Source: Vibrio sagamiensis NBRC 104589 (GTDB taxonomy: Bacteria > Pseudomonadota > Gammaproteobacteria > Enterobacterales > Vibrionaceae). From it: a DNA stretch of 64,000 nt. The notes beneath the pieces were generated by a model. That model was not told the DNA's origin, made no database searches, and saw only the letters and a program-made list of their open reading frames with translations. The stretch is from positions 1 to 64,000 of the forward strand of contig NZ_BJXJ01000025.1 in assembly GCF_007990935.1 (NCBI RefSeq). The letters are read 5' to 3'. This document shows positions 41,781 to 52,192 of the stretch, piece after piece. A program made the translations under genes and the position numbers. Positions within the stretch are counted from its first letter, which is position 1, and each line of letters begins with the position of its first letter.

Positions 41781-42824
41781 ATGTCAGATATTTTATCCTC
41801 ATTGGCTTACTTGACAGGTAAGCCAGTCGCCTCTGCAAAAATCAAAGCGCAACCCGAGCATTTTCAGGTACGCGAAGATTTAGGATTTGCCTTTACAGGT
41901 GAAGGTGAGCATTTAATGGTTCGAATCCGTAAGACGGGCGAGAACACCAGCTTTGTTGCTAACGAATTAGCAAAAGCTTGTGGCGTTAAGTCGAAAGACG
42001 TGAGCTGGGCAGGCCTTAAAGATCGTCATGCCGTGACTGAACAATGGTTAAGTGTTCACTTACCAAAAGGTGAAACCCCTGACTTTTCAGCATTTTTGGC
42101 TCAATACCCAAGCATCGAAATTCTAGCAACGGCTCGTCATAATAAAAAGCTGCGCCCAGGCGACTTAGTTGGGAACGAATTCGTCGTTACTTTGTCCGAA
42201 GTGACTGACTTAGAGGATGTTGAGCAACGTCTTCAGCAAGTGAAACATCTTGGTGTGCCAAATTACTATGGCAGCCAGCGCTTTGGCAACGATGGCAACA
42301 ATCTTGAAGAAGCGCGTCGATGGGGACGTGAAAATGTTCGTACTCGTAATCAAAATAAGCGTAGCATGTATTTATCAGCAGCTCGCTCGTGGATCTTTAA
42401 CCGTATTGTGTCAGCTCGTTTAGAGCAAGGTATCTTTGATAAGTTTATCGAGGGTGATATTGCCAAGAAAAGTACCGATCTTGAGTCAGTTGATATAAGC
42501 AATATTGCACAACTGCAAGCGCAATTTGCTCAAGGCGAAGTGGCCATTACAGCAGCGCTTGCCGGTGATAATGCATTGCCCACTCAAGCGAATGCACTTC
42601 ATTTAGAGCAGCCATTTTTAGATGATGAACCTGATTTGATGGCGCTTATTCGTGGTAACCGCATGCGGCATGATCGTCGTGACATTGCGTTGAAACCCAA
42701 AAATTTATCTTGGTCTATCGATGGCCAAAATATTACGCTAACGTTCTCACTGGATGCGGGGTCATTTGCGACTTCAATTGTTCGTGAGTTGGTCATAGAA
42801 GAAAAGGTAAAAAGAGAATATTAA
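41781..42824 (+). CDS. truD: tRNA pseudouridine-13 synthase TruD
   Basis: Makes pseudouridine at position 13 of tRNA-Glu. The 347 residues (E. coli 349) carry the family catalytic motif [13 protein letters not shown] with Asp81, then [15 protein letters not shown] and [14 protein letters not shown]. The frame is open 36 nt upstream, but [15 protein letters not shown] at 41781 fits the family. Its stop overlaps the surE ATG by 1 bp (TAATG), giving translational coupling. Confidence 0.96.
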   Translation: MSDILSSLAYLTGKPVASAKIKAQPEHFQVREDLGFAFTGEGEHLMVRIRKTGENTSFVANELAKACGVKSKDVSWAGLKDRHAVTEQWLSVHLPKGETPDFSAFLAQYPSIEILATARHNKKLRPGDLVGNEFVVTLSEVTDLEDVEQRLQQVKHLGVPNYYGSQRFGNDGNNLEEARRWGRENVRTRNQNKRSMYLSAARSWIFNRIVSARLEQGIFDKFIEGDIAKKSTDLESVDISNIAQLQAQFAQGEVAITAALAGDNALPTQANALHLEQPFLDDEPDLMALIRGNRMRHDRRDIALKPKNLSWSIDGQNITLTFSLDAGSFATSIVRELVIEEKVKREY

Positions 42825-43600
42825 TGGAAATGGATTCACAAAACGCGAAGCCATTAAGAATACTGCTCAGTAATGATGACGGTGTTCATGCGCAGGGAAT
42901 TCACGCGCTTGCTGAAGAGCTGAGAAGCATTGCTGAAATCATCATTGTTGCACCAGACAGAAATCGCTCTGGTGCTTCAAATTCCTTGACGTTAGAGCAA
43001 CCGCTTAGGGTGAACGAGATCGTACCAAATACATTTTCAGTGCAAGGCACTCCAACGGATTGTGTTCATTTTGCCCTAAATGAACTCATGAAAGATGCTT
43101 TGCCCGACCTTGTTTTATCCGGCATCAACCACGGTGCTAATCTTGGGGATGATGTCTTATATTCTGGTACGGTTGCTGCTGCAATGGAAGGGCACTTTTT
43201 GGGGGTGCAGTCCATCGCGTTTTCCCTCGTTGGTAATCAACACTTTGATTCTGCGGCGAAAGTCGCTCGTCAACTTGTAGAACAGCACTTACTTAATCCT
43301 ATACCAACCAATCGTTTATTAAATGTAAATGTGCCAGATTGCCCATTTGATCAATTAGGTCAAATTGAAATCACTCGTTTAGGTGCTCGTCACCATGCTG
43401 AAAACATGATTAGGCAGAAGGATCCACGAGGGCATGATATTTATTGGCTTGGTCCTCCGGGCAAGGAACAGGATGCAGGTACTGGAACGGATTTTTATGC
43501 GATCGAAAATGGCCGAATTTCGATGACACCCCTGCAGGTGGATCTCACTGCTCATGAGTCACTTAGTGTAATGGATGGTTGGTTAAAGGAAGAGAAGTAA
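42824..43600 (+). CDS. surE: 5'/3'-nucleotidase SurE
   Basis: Stationary-phase survival protein that removes phosphate from nucleoside monophosphates. The 258 residues show the metal-binding [47 protein letters not shown], and a late APDR-type fold typical of SurE. E. coli SurE has 253. The ATG at 42824 overlaps the truD stop; ATG at 42830 is an alternative. The stop is shared with the pcm ATG at 43600, so truD-surE-pcm behave as one translational unit. Confidence 0.97.
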   Translation: MEMDSQNAKPLRILLSNDDGVHAQGIHALAEELRSIAEIIIVAPDRNRSGASNSLTLEQPLRVNEIVPNTFSVQGTPTDCVHFALNELMKDALPDLVLSGINHGANLGDDVLYSGTVAAAMEGHFLGVQSIAFSLVGNQHFDSAAKVARQLVEQHLLNPIPTNRLLNVNVPDCPFDQLGQIEITRLGARHHAENMIRQKDPRGHDIYWLGPPGKEQDAGTGTDFYAIENGRISMTPLQVDLTAHESLSVMDGWLKEEK

Positions 43601-44226
43601 TGAGTAACCCCCATGCAGACAGGCTGATCGAATTTCTTATTGCTAATGGCATCAAGGATCGGCTCGTGCTAGATGCGATTTATCATTTACCGCGCGAACA
43701 TTTTGTATCACAAGCGATGGTACACCAAGCCTATGATAATAATGCATTACCGATAGGGCATGGGCAGACGATTTCTCAGCCTTATATTGTGGCAAAGATG
43801 ACGGCTTTATTGGAACTGAATGCTGAATCACAGGTCTTAGAAATTGGTACTGGGTCAGGTTACCAAACAGCCGTGCTTGCTCAAATGGTAGCTCACGTTT
43901 ATTCCGTTGAGCGGATAAAATCTCTTCAGTGGGAAGCAAAACGTCGCCTCAAGCAGCTCGACCTTTATAATGTATCTACAAAACATGCAGATGGTTGGCT
44001 TGGGTGGAAAGCAAAAGGACCATTTGATGCAATTCTAGTTACAGCAGCTGCAGAAACGGTTCCACAAGCACTTTTAGAACAACTCAAGGTCGGAGGTAAA
44101 ATGGTCATACCGGTTGGAGAACAACTGCAACAGCTTCTAAAAATAGAGCGAAATGACGAAGGATACATCTCTAGCACTGTCGAGACGGTTCGCTTTGTTC
44201 CATTAGTGGCAGGTAATTTAGCTTAA
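43600..44226 (+). CDS. pcm: protein-L-isoaspartate O-methyltransferase
   Basis: Repairs isoaspartyl damage in ageing proteins using SAM. The 208 residues (E. coli 208) show [35 protein letters not shown] across residues 24-58 and the SAM motif [16 protein letters not shown], then [13 protein letters not shown]. The start is ATG at 43600, overlapping the surE stop by one base. An earlier in-frame start at 43579 would lie inside surE and is less likely. Confidence 0.96.
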   Translation: MSNPHADRLIEFLIANGIKDRLVLDAIYHLPREHFVSQAMVHQAYDNNALPIGHGQTISQPYIVAKMTALLELNAESQVLEIGTGSGYQTAVLAQMVAHVYSVERIKSLQWEAKRRLKQLDLYNVSTKHADGWLGWKAKGPFDAILVTAAAETVPQALLEQLKVGGKMVIPVGEQLQQLLKIERNDEGYISSTVETVRFVPLVAGNLA

Positions 44227-44237
44227 AGGTAATAAGA

Positions 44238-45164
44238 TTGGTGATTAGGTTATTACAGCGTTTATGCATTATCTGCTTATTATCTATAGGGTTGGTTGGA
44301 TGTGCCGCACGCACACCTGCCCCTGTTTCTAGTTTGGACAAGGATTATTCCTTAGTTGAAAGAGGGAGCTATAAAGGTAGCTATTATAGAGTTAGAAAAG
44401 GTGACACACTTTACTTTATAGCGTACGTCACAGATAGAGATGTAAATGACCTTATTCGTTACAATAATTTGCCCGTGCCTTATACGATTTTTCCTGGTCA
44501 AAAGATCAAACTTTGGGCACCAAAATATGTTGCACCTAAATATGGGCGAAAAGCGGAACCTGTTGTTTTAGCAGCAGAGGCTCCACCTGTCCCTCCAATA
44601 ACTAAAGAGGTTATACCTCTCCCTTCGACCAAAACAGTTAAGCCTTCTAAACTAAAAGAAACGACAACCAAACCTCACGCGATTAAAAAAGAGCCTTCGA
44701 AGAAGGTTGAACAATCTAAATCAAAGGAGTATGTTGGAACAAAAGGTAATCAGAACGTTAAACCGAAACCGTCCACAGCAACTAAGCAGAATAATAAAGT
44801 CTCTAAGTGGTTGTGGCCAACAAAAGGGAGAGTAATAAGGAATTTTTCTGCGGGTGAACAGGGAAATAAAGGCTTAGACATCGCAGGAAAGCGTGGTCAG
44901 CCAATAGTATCTACCGCAGCTGGCACCGTTGTTTATTCAGGCAATGCGTTACGAGGTTATGGTAACCTTATCATAGTGAAACATAACGATAATTATTTAA
45001 GCGCATATGCACATAACGATAAACTGCTGGTGTCGGAAGGGCAAAATGTGAAAGGCGGACAAAAAATAGCCACCATGGGCAGTTCTGGCACAAAATCCGT
45101 TAAGTTACATTTTGAAATTCGCTATCAAGGGAAATCCGTGAATCCAAAGCGTTATTTGCCTTAA
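44238..45164 (+). CDS. nlpD: murein hydrolase activator NlpD
   Basis: Outer-membrane lipoprotein that activates the amidase AmiC at the septum. The 308 residues open with a lipoprotein signal ending LVGC, then a LysM domain (YRVRKGDTLYFIAYVT, about 51-95), a proline/lysine-rich linker, and a C-terminal LytM/M23-like domain (about 190-308). The catalytic site is degenerate: NKGLDIAG lacks the usual first His, and KLHFEIR replaces HLHFEIR, as expected for an activator. The start is TTG at 44238 or GTG at 44241, both behind AAAGG. In E. coli the main rpoS promoter lies within nlpD, and that is likely here too. Confidence 0.94.
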   Translation: MVIRLLQRLCIICLLSIGLVGCAARTPAPVSSLDKDYSLVERGSYKGSYYRVRKGDTLYFIAYVTDRDVNDLIRYNNLPVPYTIFPGQKIKLWAPKYVAPKYGRKAEPVVLAAEAPPVPPITKEVIPLPSTKTVKPSKLKETTTKPHAIKKEPSKKVEQSKSKEYVGTKGNQNVKPKPSTATKQNNKVSKWLWPTKGRVIRNFSAGEQGNKGLDIAGKRGQPIVSTAAGTVVYSGNALRGYGNLIIVKHNDNYLSAYAHNDKLLVSEGQNVKGGQKIATMGSSGTKSVKLHFEIRYQGKSVNPKRYLP

Positions 45165-45239
45165 ATTAAATAATATTTGCGACATATTTAGCGACATATA
45201 GAGTTGTCATGTCTTGCTAACTCGCCAGGGGGAGGCGTT

Positions 45240-46223
45240 ATGAGTATCAGCAACACTGTCACCAAAATGGATGAACTTGACTACGATAAAGACCAAAATA
45301 ATGGTCTTGAAATCGAAGTCGATAAAACATCTTCAGAAACCAAGTCGGAAGCTCGAGAGGAATTCGATGCTAGTTCGAAAAGCTTAGATGCAACGCAACT
45401 GTATCTAGGCGAAATTGGTTTCTCTCCTTTACTTACCGCAGACGAGGAAGTCCTTTATGCGCGTCGTGCTCTCCGTGGAGATGAAGCGGCTCGTAAGCGC
45501 ATGATTGAGAGTAACCTTCGCTTAGTAGTTAAAATCTCTCGTCGATACAGTAATCGTGGTTTGGCCCTTCTTGATCTTATTGAAGAAGGGAATTTAGGCT
45601 TGATTCGTGCGGTAGAGAAGTTCGATCCAGAAAGAGGTTTCCGCTTTTCAACTTATGCTACTTGGTGGATTCGTCAAACCATTGAGCGAGCGCTGATGAA
45701 CCAAACACGAACCATTCGTTTACCTATTCATGTGGTTAAAGAGCTTAATATTTATCTTCGTACTGCACGTGAACTTTCTCAGAAACTTGACCATGAACCG
45801 ACAGCAGAAGAAATTGCATCACAGCTCGATATTCCTGTTGAAGATGTGAGCAAAATGCTACGTCTCAATGAGCGTATTAGCTCCGTTGATACACCGATTG
45901 GTGGTGATGGTGAAAAAGCATTACTTGATATCATACCGGACACTAACCACTCTGACCCTGAAGTATCCACTCAAGATGACGACATTAAATCTTCATTGAT
46001 CCATTGGTTAGAAGAGCTGAATCCAAAGCAAAAAGAGGTCCTTGCGCGTCGTTTTGGTTTGCTAGGTTATGAACCATCAACACTTGAAGAAGTGGGCCGA
46101 GAAATTGGGTTAACACGTGAGCGAGTGCGTCAAATTCAGGTGGAAGGGTTACGCCGCCTTAGAGAAATCTTAATTAAGCAAGGTTTGAACATGGAAAACC
46201 TGTTTAACGTAGAAGAAGATTAA
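45240..46223 (+). CDS. rpoS: RNA polymerase sigma factor RpoS (sigma-38)
   Basis: Sigma factor of the general stress and stationary-phase response. The 327 residues match E. coli RpoS (330): region 1.2 with [16 protein letters not shown], region 2 with [35 protein letters not shown] and [15 protein letters not shown], region 3, and region 4 with [28 protein letters not shown] at 45240 is chosen because GGGGGAGG lies just before it. The frame extends 36 nt further but adds no homology. It follows nlpD and faces mutS across a shared terminator. Confidence 0.98.
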   Translation: MSISNTVTKMDELDYDKDQNNGLEIEVDKTSSETKSEAREEFDASSKSLDATQLYLGEIGFSPLLTADEEVLYARRALRGDEAARKRMIESNLRLVVKISRRYSNRGLALLDLIEEGNLGLIRAVEKFDPERGFRFSTYATWWIRQTIERALMNQTRTIRLPIHVVKELNIYLRTARELSQKLDHEPTAEEIASQLDIPVEDVSKMLRLNERISSVDTPIGGDGEKALLDIIPDTNHSDPEVSTQDDDIKSSLIHWLEELNPKQKEVLARRFGLLGYEPSTLEEVGREIGLTRERVRQIQVEGLRRLREILIKQGLNMENLFNVEED

Positions 46224-46320
46224 CTTTATTTAATCAGTGCTTAAATAGTAAATCATTGGCCATATAGCTTGTTGCTTAAAACTATTTAATCACTACCTTA
46301 CTTCTGACCGCAAAAAGTAT

Positions 46321-46356
46321 AAAGGCTATGGGTTTAACCATAGCCTTTGTTATTTT
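46321..46356. terminator. terminator between rpoS and mutS
   Basis: AAAGGCTATGG / CCATAGCCTTT, 11 bp and perfect, with a 6-nt loop. On the plus strand it is followed by the T-rich GTTATTTT. It lies between converging rpoS and mutS and can serve both. Confidence 0.82.
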
Positions 46357-46365
46357 AGATGCTTG

Positions 46366-48936
46366 CTAGAGCATACTCTTTAAGCGATAAAGTTCCTCTA
46401 ACGCTTGACGTGGAGTTAACTCATCTGGAACCAGGTTAGATAGCGCTTGTTCTACCTCACTCGGTTCAGGAATCAGACTTAGTTGATTCGCAACATCAAC
46501 ACGGTTCGCTTTAATAGAGTCTTGCCCCTGTCCAAGCTGTTCTAACTGAGAAAGTTTGTTACGAGCATTTTTTATGACAGCTTTAGGCACTCCAGCTAGG
46601 CCTGCTACGGCTAAACCATAGGATTTACTGGCCGCTCCCTCTTGGACAGCATGCATGAAGGCGATACTGTCGCCATGTTCGACCGCATCTAAATGAACAT
46701 TGGCTAGGTTCGGCAATTGATTCGGCAGCTCAGTTAATTCAAAGTAATGCGTTGCAAAAAGCGTCATCGCTCCAATTTTTGTTGCAAGCCACTCTGCGCT
46801 AGCCCAAGCAAGAGACAAGCCATCATACGTGCTGGTTCCTCTGCCGATCTCATCCATCAAAACTAAGCTATTTTTCGTTGCGTTATGCAGAATATTGGCT
46901 GTTTCTGTCATTTCAACCATAAAGGTAGAACGTCCTGATGCCAGATCGTCAGAAGCACCGATACGAGTAAAGATACGATCAAGTGAGCCAATATGAGCAG
47001 CCTCGGCAGGAACGTATGAGCCGATGTGTGCCATCAGTGCGATTAAGGCAGTTTGACGCATGTAAGTTGACTTACCACCCATGTTTGGACCAGTAATAAT
47101 GAGCATTTTTCGTGTGGCACCTAGCTCGATTGGGTTCGCTATAAACGGGTCACTGGTCACTTGTTCAACGACAGGGTGGCGACCTGCTTGAATTTTTATT
47201 TCGGCCTGCTGATCTAGAACAGGGCGACAATAATCGAGGGTGTCGGCACGTTCTGCGAGGTTTTGTAACACATCCATTTGTGAAATCGCAGAAGCAAGGT
47301 TCTGCAGCTGTTCAAGGTGTGGCAATAACAGATCAAACAATCCTTCCCATAGCTTTTTCTCTAGAGCGAGCGCTTTTGATTTTGAGTTGAGTACTTTATC
47401 TTCATGCTCTTTTAATTCAGGGATAATATAGCGTTCTGCATTTTTGAGAGTTTGACGACGGATATAATGTGGAGGCACAAGGTGGCTTTGACCACGGCTA
47501 ACCTGAATATAAAAACCGTGAACATTGTTATAACCCACTTTTAGTGTATCGATACCATGACGATTACGTTCATCCGCTTCTAACTTATCAAGATATTCAG
47601 TGGCGCCATCAGCCAGCTTACGCCACTCATCGAGTTCGGCATCATAACCTTCTGCAATCACCCCTCCATCACGAATAACAACGGGTGGGTTATCTTTAAT
47701 TGCCCGTTCTAATAAGCCACATAACTCATCCATTGGGGATGCATATTGTGCAAGCTTGACAAGATATGGATGGTTTAAAGTCATGGCCACCGAGGCTAAC
47801 TCAGGTAATTGTTGCATTGCATGACGAAGACGTGCCATATCACGAGGTCGAGCAGAGCGAAGCGCGAGTCGTGCCAAAATACGTTCAATATCGCCGATTT
47901 GTTTGAAAACGGGTTGAAGATCGATAAATAGGTTTTGTTCTTTTACTTCACTGATTGCATCTAAACGGTTGTTTAAAGTTTCAATACAGCGCATAGGCTG
48001 ATGCAACCAACGTTTCAGCATACGACTGCCCATTGGCGTGGCACAATGATCTAAAACATCGGATAAAGTATTGTCTGTGCCGCCTGAAAGGTTTTGGGTA
48101 ATTTCTAAATTACGACGCGTTGCAGCATCGAGAATCACCGAGTGATCTTGGCGATCGAACGTCAGAGAACGAATATGAGGGAGTGCGGTACGTTGTGTAT
48201 CTTTGACATATTGAATCAAACACCCTGCGGCACATAATCCTAAAGAAGCGTGTTCGACGCCAAAGCCAACCAAGTCACGAGTACCAAACTGCTGATTCAA
48301 TTGTTGCTTAGCGGTATCCAGCTCGAATTCCCATACCGGGCGACGACGATTACCGTTACGACTAGACATCAAATCTACGGGTTCAAAGTTCTCAGGGAAT
48401 AGTAACTCTCGCGGTGCAGTACGTTGCAGCTCTGCCGCCATCGCTTCACTGGTTTGTGGTTCGGTCAGTTGGAAGCGTCCAGAAGTGATGTCTAAGGTCG
48501 CGTAACCAAACTTACCATCTTGATGAAAGATGGCAGCAATTAAATTATCAATGCGCTCAGAGAGTAATGCTTCGTCGGTTACTGTACCTGGCGTGATAAT
48601 CCGGACGACCTTTCGTTCAACGGGGCCTTTGCTGGTGGCTGGATCACCAATTTGTTCACATAAAGCGACAGACTCTCCCAACTGAACCAGTTTTGCTAGG
48701 TAACCTTCTACTGCATGAAATGGAACGCCTGCCATTGGAATTGGTTCACCTGCTGACGCTCCTCGTTTAGTTAACGATATCTCCAGCAGTTGTGAAGCTC
48801 GCTTGGCATCATCGTAAAACAGCTCGTAAAAATCTCCCATCCGATAGAACAGCAAAATATCGGGGTTCTCAGCCTTAAGCTTGAGATATTGCTGCATCAT
48901 TGGAGTATGTTTTTGCGTCAAGGTAGTGGAGGTCAC
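46366..48936 (-). CDS. mutS: DNA mismatch repair protein MutS
   Basis: Recognises base mismatches and small loops, then calls MutL. The 856 residues match E. coli MutS (853). The mismatch-probing motif GDFYELF is at residues 34-40 (Phe36, Glu38). The C-terminal ATPase has the Walker [14 protein letters not shown] (Lys at about 622), the Walker B region [16 protein letters not shown], and ATHYFEL. It converges on rpoS, as in many gammaproteobacteria. The four-gene flotillin/TelA module begins about 390 bp upstream, on the opposite strand. Confidence 0.98.
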   Translation of the reverse strand: MTSTTLTQKHTPMMQQYLKLKAENPDILLFYRMGDFYELFYDDAKRASQLLEISLTKRGASAGEPIPMAGVPFHAVEGYLAKLVQLGESVALCEQIGDPATSKGPVERKVVRIITPGTVTDEALLSERIDNLIAAIFHQDGKFGYATLDITSGRFQLTEPQTSEAMAAELQRTAPRELLFPENFEPVDLMSSRNGNRRRPVWEFELDTAKQQLNQQFGTRDLVGFGVEHASLGLCAAGCLIQYVKDTQRTALPHIRSLTFDRQDHSVILDAATRRNLEITQNLSGGTDNTLSDVLDHCATPMGSRMLKRWLHQPMRCIETLNNRLDAISEVKEQNLFIDLQPVFKQIGDIERILARLALRSARPRDMARLRHAMQQLPELASVAMTLNHPYLVKLAQYASPMDELCGLLERAIKDNPPVVIRDGGVIAEGYDAELDEWRKLADGATEYLDKLEADERNRHGIDTLKVGYNNVHGFYIQVSRGQSHLVPPHYIRRQTLKNAERYIIPELKEHEDKVLNSKSKALALEKKLWEGLFDLLLPHLEQLQNLASAISQMDVLQNLAERADTLDYCRPVLDQQAEIKIQAGRHPVVEQVTSDPFIANPIELGATRKMLIITGPNMGGKSTYMRQTALIALMAHIGSYVPAEAAHIGSLDRIFTRIGASDDLASGRSTFMVEMTETANILHNATKNSLVLMDEIGRGTSTYDGLSLAWASAEWLATKIGAMTLFATHYFELTELPNQLPNLANVHLDAVEHGDSIAFMHAVQEGAASKSYGLAVAGLAGVPKAVIKNARNKLSQLEQLGQGQDSIKANRVDVANQLSLIPEPSEVEQALSNLVPDELTPRQALEELYRLKSML

Positions 48937-49324
48937 GAAGTTATCCTTGTTAGTTATTTTTAGCTTAAGGCGTTTTACTGCGGGGCAAAGTTAGAGTAAA
49001 TGATATTAATCGGGACACCAGAAAGCAATGATAGTTTTTGCTTCAGGCCCAACTGTTCTCAACTCGGAAAAGACTGGATGAAAAAATCTTTACAATGCGA
49101 GGTCTATTGTTAAGTTTATTTGTGTTTATATGAGGTTTAAATTTATTTTATGCTATTAATTTTGTATCTTAATTAAAGGCAATTCTTTTATCATAGTGAT
49201 GATTCTATATAGAGTGCTTTTTTTGGGTTCACATCTGTAAAATAACAATCAAATAAAGCTAATATAGGTGTGGTTTTATAATTTATTATTATTCTTATAA
49301 TACGACTTTTAGTTGGGCTGAAAT
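48937..49324. other. AT-rich region upstream of the flotillin module
   Basis: About 390 bp between divergent mutS and the YqiJ-like gene, strongly AT-rich, with no gene seen. A good -10 match, TATAAT, lies at 49296-49301, 24 bp before the YqiJ-like start. The expected -35 position holds only a weak TTTTAT or TGGTTT. This is the probable promoter region of the module; no activator site was recognised. Confidence 0.45.
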
Positions 49325-49942
49325 ATGGACTTAAGTGATTTTCTTTCCGTTTTAATATCATTTCCTACAAATGTATTTTTTATTCCATTTGTAATCTTTT
49401 TTATTATTATGCTAATTGACATGCTATTTGATATATTTGACGGTGTATTAGGTGAATTAGACGTCATAGATCTAGATAATATGAATGGTGGCGTATTCAT
49501 TTTGCCACCTATATTAACAAAAGTGCCTCTTCCTATAGCTTTGTGTGTTACTTTCTTTTGGGCTACTATATTCGAATATTATTTGGATACTTACTTACTA
49601 AGCAATTTTATATCGACAATCTCTCTTGTTGCGGGAGTGGTTTCGTTACCTATTATTGCTTACTTAGCGCTCTTAGTCTCAGCATTTTTGCTTAAGCCTT
49701 TGGCGCCTTTTTTCAATAAAGAGAACTCTTTTGCAACGATTGATTATGTTGGCTTAAGGGGAAAAGTTCTCAGTAGTACTGTCAATGCAGAAATGGGCGG
49801 CGAAGTCACTGTCATTCACAATGGCAATGAAGTGCTTTTGGATGTGTTCTCTGAAGGAAAGCAAGAAATACACTATGGAGACGAAGTCGTTATCGTTTCT
49901 CAAATTAATGACTCGCAGCATTACCTTGTTGCAAAAATATAA
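49325..49942 (+). CDS. YqiJ-like membrane protein with C-terminal OB-fold
   Basis: Inner-membrane protein of the YqiJ/NfeD-like type, the usual partner of YqiK flotillins. The 205 residues hold three hydrophobic segments (about 8-38, 68-86 and 94-118) and a soluble C-terminal OB-like domain (about 135-205) with GLRGKVLSSTVNAEMGGEV and HYGDEVVIV. E. coli YqiJ has 209 residues and the same layout. NfeD-type domains anchor or regulate SPFH proteins; that role is inferred here. Its base composition, especially the first half, is more AT-rich than neighbouring core genes. It begins the four-gene module, 29 bp before the flotillin gene. Confidence 0.8.
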   Translation: MDLSDFLSVLISFPTNVFFIPFVIFFIIMLIDMLFDIFDGVLGELDVIDLDNMNGGVFILPPILTKVPLPIALCVTFFWATIFEYYLDTYLLSNFISTISLVAGVVSLPIIAYLALLVSAFLLKPLAPFFNKENSFATIDYVGLRGKVLSSTVNAEMGGEVTVIHNGNEVLLDVFSEGKQEIHYGDEVVIVSQINDSQHYLVAKI

Positions 49943-49971
49943 AATAAATGAAGCATTTTAAGGAGTTGGTT

Positions 49972-52125
49972 ATGGTTTTCTCTCCCAGTCTGATATTCAT
50001 TCTCGCTGGAATCGGTTTATTTTTGTTGGTTCTTGTGTTTTTGACCAGTCGCTATAAAAAAGTGAGAGTAGAAGGTGAAGCTCTTATTGTGAATGGAGTG
50101 GATCGCACACGTGCATCATTGACAGGTACTTTTGTTTGGCCAATTGTCAATCGCTATGAATATATGGATATTACACGTAAGAAAATTTCAGTCGTTCGTA
50201 GTGGAAGCAAAGATCAAGAAGGTGAAGAATATGAAGGTCTTCACTGCCGAGATAACATTCGTGCAGATTTAAAAGTAGATTTTTATATCGGTGTTAATCA
50301 TGAAGAAGATGATATTGTTCGTGTAGCAAAACTGTTTACGGCTTTTGATGCTTCTAATATTGAACGTTTAAAAGAACATTTCCAACCAAAATTTTCTGAA
50401 GCGTTGAAAACGGCGGTGAAACAGTTTGACTTTGAAGAGCTGTTGACCAACCGTCGAGCATTTCGTGATGCAGTTGTGCAAGTTATTGGCAGTGAAATGG
50501 ACGGTTTTAAAATCTATGATGTGGTGATTGATAAAATCGACCAAACCTCACTAGAAGCACATAACCCAGATAATATTCTGGATGTTGAGGGTATCCGTAA
50601 GATCTCATTAATCACAGCACAAAAAAATACGGAAACCAATGCGATTCGCCAAGATGAACGCACTACGATTAAGAAGAAAGATGTTGAAGCAGAAGCTAAC
50701 CGTCTACAACTGGTAAAACAAGAAAAAGAGAGCATTGCTCGTACCAAGAGAGAAGTCGACATTATCGAAGCTCAGGAGCATGCACTGTCTGAAGAAAAAC
50801 GCCAAGAATACGAGCGAATTGCATCCATTGCTAAATTAGACACTGAAGAAGAAGTCGCGAAAAAACGTGAAAGTGTTGAAATGGAAATAGAAATGACGCG
50901 TATTGCTAATCAGCGTCAAGTCGCGATACAAGGTGAAGAGTTAAGCCGAGCTGTTGAAACAGAGAAGGTTCGTACCTCTTCAGAAGTTGCGCAACGCGAA
51001 ATGGAAAAAGAAACCGTTGTTGAAGAAGCGCTAAAATCTGTCGCTGAAACTCGTTCCCAACGTGTGGAAATTGAACGTAAGATTGCTCGTGAAGAAGAAG
51101 AGACAGAAAACTTACGTGTTAACGAACAGGTTAACCGTAAAAAACGCGTTTCTATGGTTGAAGCAGAAGCCGTAGCTGAAGCGAAGCAACTGGAATTACT
51201 GGTTGCAGCAAGGGCAGAAAAAGAGGCGGCAAAAGAACAGGCTGAACGCTTACTGATTGAAAAAGATGCTGAGCTTAAAGTGAAAACACGCGATGCTGAA
51301 AATGAATTAGCTGTGAAAACTCGAGAAGCGGAAGCAGCGCATATTGTTGTGACCAAGAAAGCGGATGCAGATAAAGTGGCTCGTCAACGTTATGCTGAAG
51401 CGGAACTTGAAGCCTCTTCTAAAGAAGCTGAAGCACAATACCTGTTGAAAGAGCGTGAAGCGGCAGCAAAAGAGCGTATGGCTCAAGCTGAAAAAGAGCA
51501 TATTAGTGCTACTGGTCTTGCTCAAGTTGAAGTGGACCGTGAGCGAGCACTTGCTATCAGAGAAACGGGTGAAGCCGAAGCTTATACGTTACAAAGCGCG
51601 GGTGAAGCTGAAGCTCAAGCATTACGTGCTAAAGGATTGGCTGAAGCAGAAGCTCAGACTGCCCGTTTTGAAGCGGCTCAGCAATATGACGATCAAACCC
51701 GTGAACATGACAAGTGGGTTATGCAACTGCAACAAGAAAAAGAGCTTGATTTGGCACGTATTGATGCACAAAAAGCAGTGGCAGCAGAAAGTGCGAAAGC
51801 GTTGGCACAAGCACTCGCAGCGGCTGATATTAAACTCTTTGGTGGTGACGGCATGGAACAAATTCGTCGCACAGTTCTTGACTCAGCGACAATGGACGTG
51901 AAGTTTGAAGAGTCTAAAGTGCTCAACCCACTGGTTTCAGAGTACGTTGATGGTAGTCGTAGCCTACCTCAAGACATCAAAGACATTCTTGAAAACACTG
52001 AATTAAAGAGCAGTGATTTAAGTAATGTTGCTTTGGCTGGCTTACTGAACTCACAAGGCGGAGCGGCAGAGCTTCTAAAGAAAATTCAACAGTCAGTTGG
52101 CAACGTGTCATCGACTGAATCTTAA
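49972..52125 (+). CDS. flotillin (SPFH/band 7) family protein, YqiK type
   Basis: Membrane-anchored SPFH protein, expected to form microdomains or scaffolds on the cytoplasmic side of the inner membrane. The 717 residues have an N-terminal membrane segment (about 6-26), an SPFH domain (about 28-215; EALIVNGVDRTRASLTGTF and FTAFDASNIERLKEHF), and a very long E/A/K-rich coiled coil (about 223-570), with EAEAQ-type repeats near its end. The C-terminal tail contains ALAQALAAADIKLFGGDG. It is longer than E. coli YqiK (553). ATG at 49972 is used because AAGGAG lies 6 nt before it; ATG at 49948 is upstream of that site. Confidence 0.88.
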   Translation: MVFSPSLIFILAGIGLFLLVLVFLTSRYKKVRVEGEALIVNGVDRTRASLTGTFVWPIVNRYEYMDITRKKISVVRSGSKDQEGEEYEGLHCRDNIRADLKVDFYIGVNHEEDDIVRVAKLFTAFDASNIERLKEHFQPKFSEALKTAVKQFDFEELLTNRRAFRDAVVQVIGSEMDGFKIYDVVIDKIDQTSLEAHNPDNILDVEGIRKISLITAQKNTETNAIRQDERTTIKKKDVEAEANRLQLVKQEKESIARTKREVDIIEAQEHALSEEKRQEYERIASIAKLDTEEEVAKKRESVEMEIEMTRIANQRQVAIQGEELSRAVETEKVRTSSEVAQREMEKETVVEEALKSVAETRSQRVEIERKIAREEEETENLRVNEQVNRKKRVSMVEAEAVAEAKQLELLVAARAEKEAAKEQAERLLIEKDAELKVKTRDAENELAVKTREAEAAHIVVTKKADADKVARQRYAEAELEASSKEAEAQYLLKEREAAAKERMAQAEKEHISATGLAQVEVDRERALAIRETGEAEAYTLQSAGEAEAQALRAKGLAEAEAQTARFEAAQQYDDQTREHDKWVMQLQQEKELDLARIDAQKAVAAESAKALAQALAAADIKLFGGDGMEQIRRTVLDSATMDVKFEESKVLNPLVSEYVDGSRSLPQDIKDILENTELKSSDLSNVALAGLLNSQGGAAELLKKIQQSVGNVSSTES

Positions 52126-52148
52126 TTCTCTCCAATCTCGAGTCAAAC

Positions 52149-52181
52149 ACCCGCACTGACAGCCTGTTAGTGCGGGTTTTA
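52149..52181 (+). terminator. stable hairpin between the flotillin and ATPase genes
   Basis: ACCCGCACTGACA pairs with TGTTAGTGCGGGT (13 bp, one G-T pair) around a 3-nt loop, followed by four T residues. It lies within the module and overlaps the leader of the ATPase gene. The T-tract is short, so it may act as a partial terminator that sets relative expression, or as a 3'-end stabiliser. Its AAAGG tail forms the ATPase ribosome-binding site. Confidence 0.65.
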
Positions 52182-52192
52182 AAGGTATAAGC

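Noticed and set aside
50916..51356. 146-residue minus-strand frame inside the flotillin gene
   Set aside because: Serine/alanine-rich shadow of the E/A/K-rich coiled coil on the other strand.
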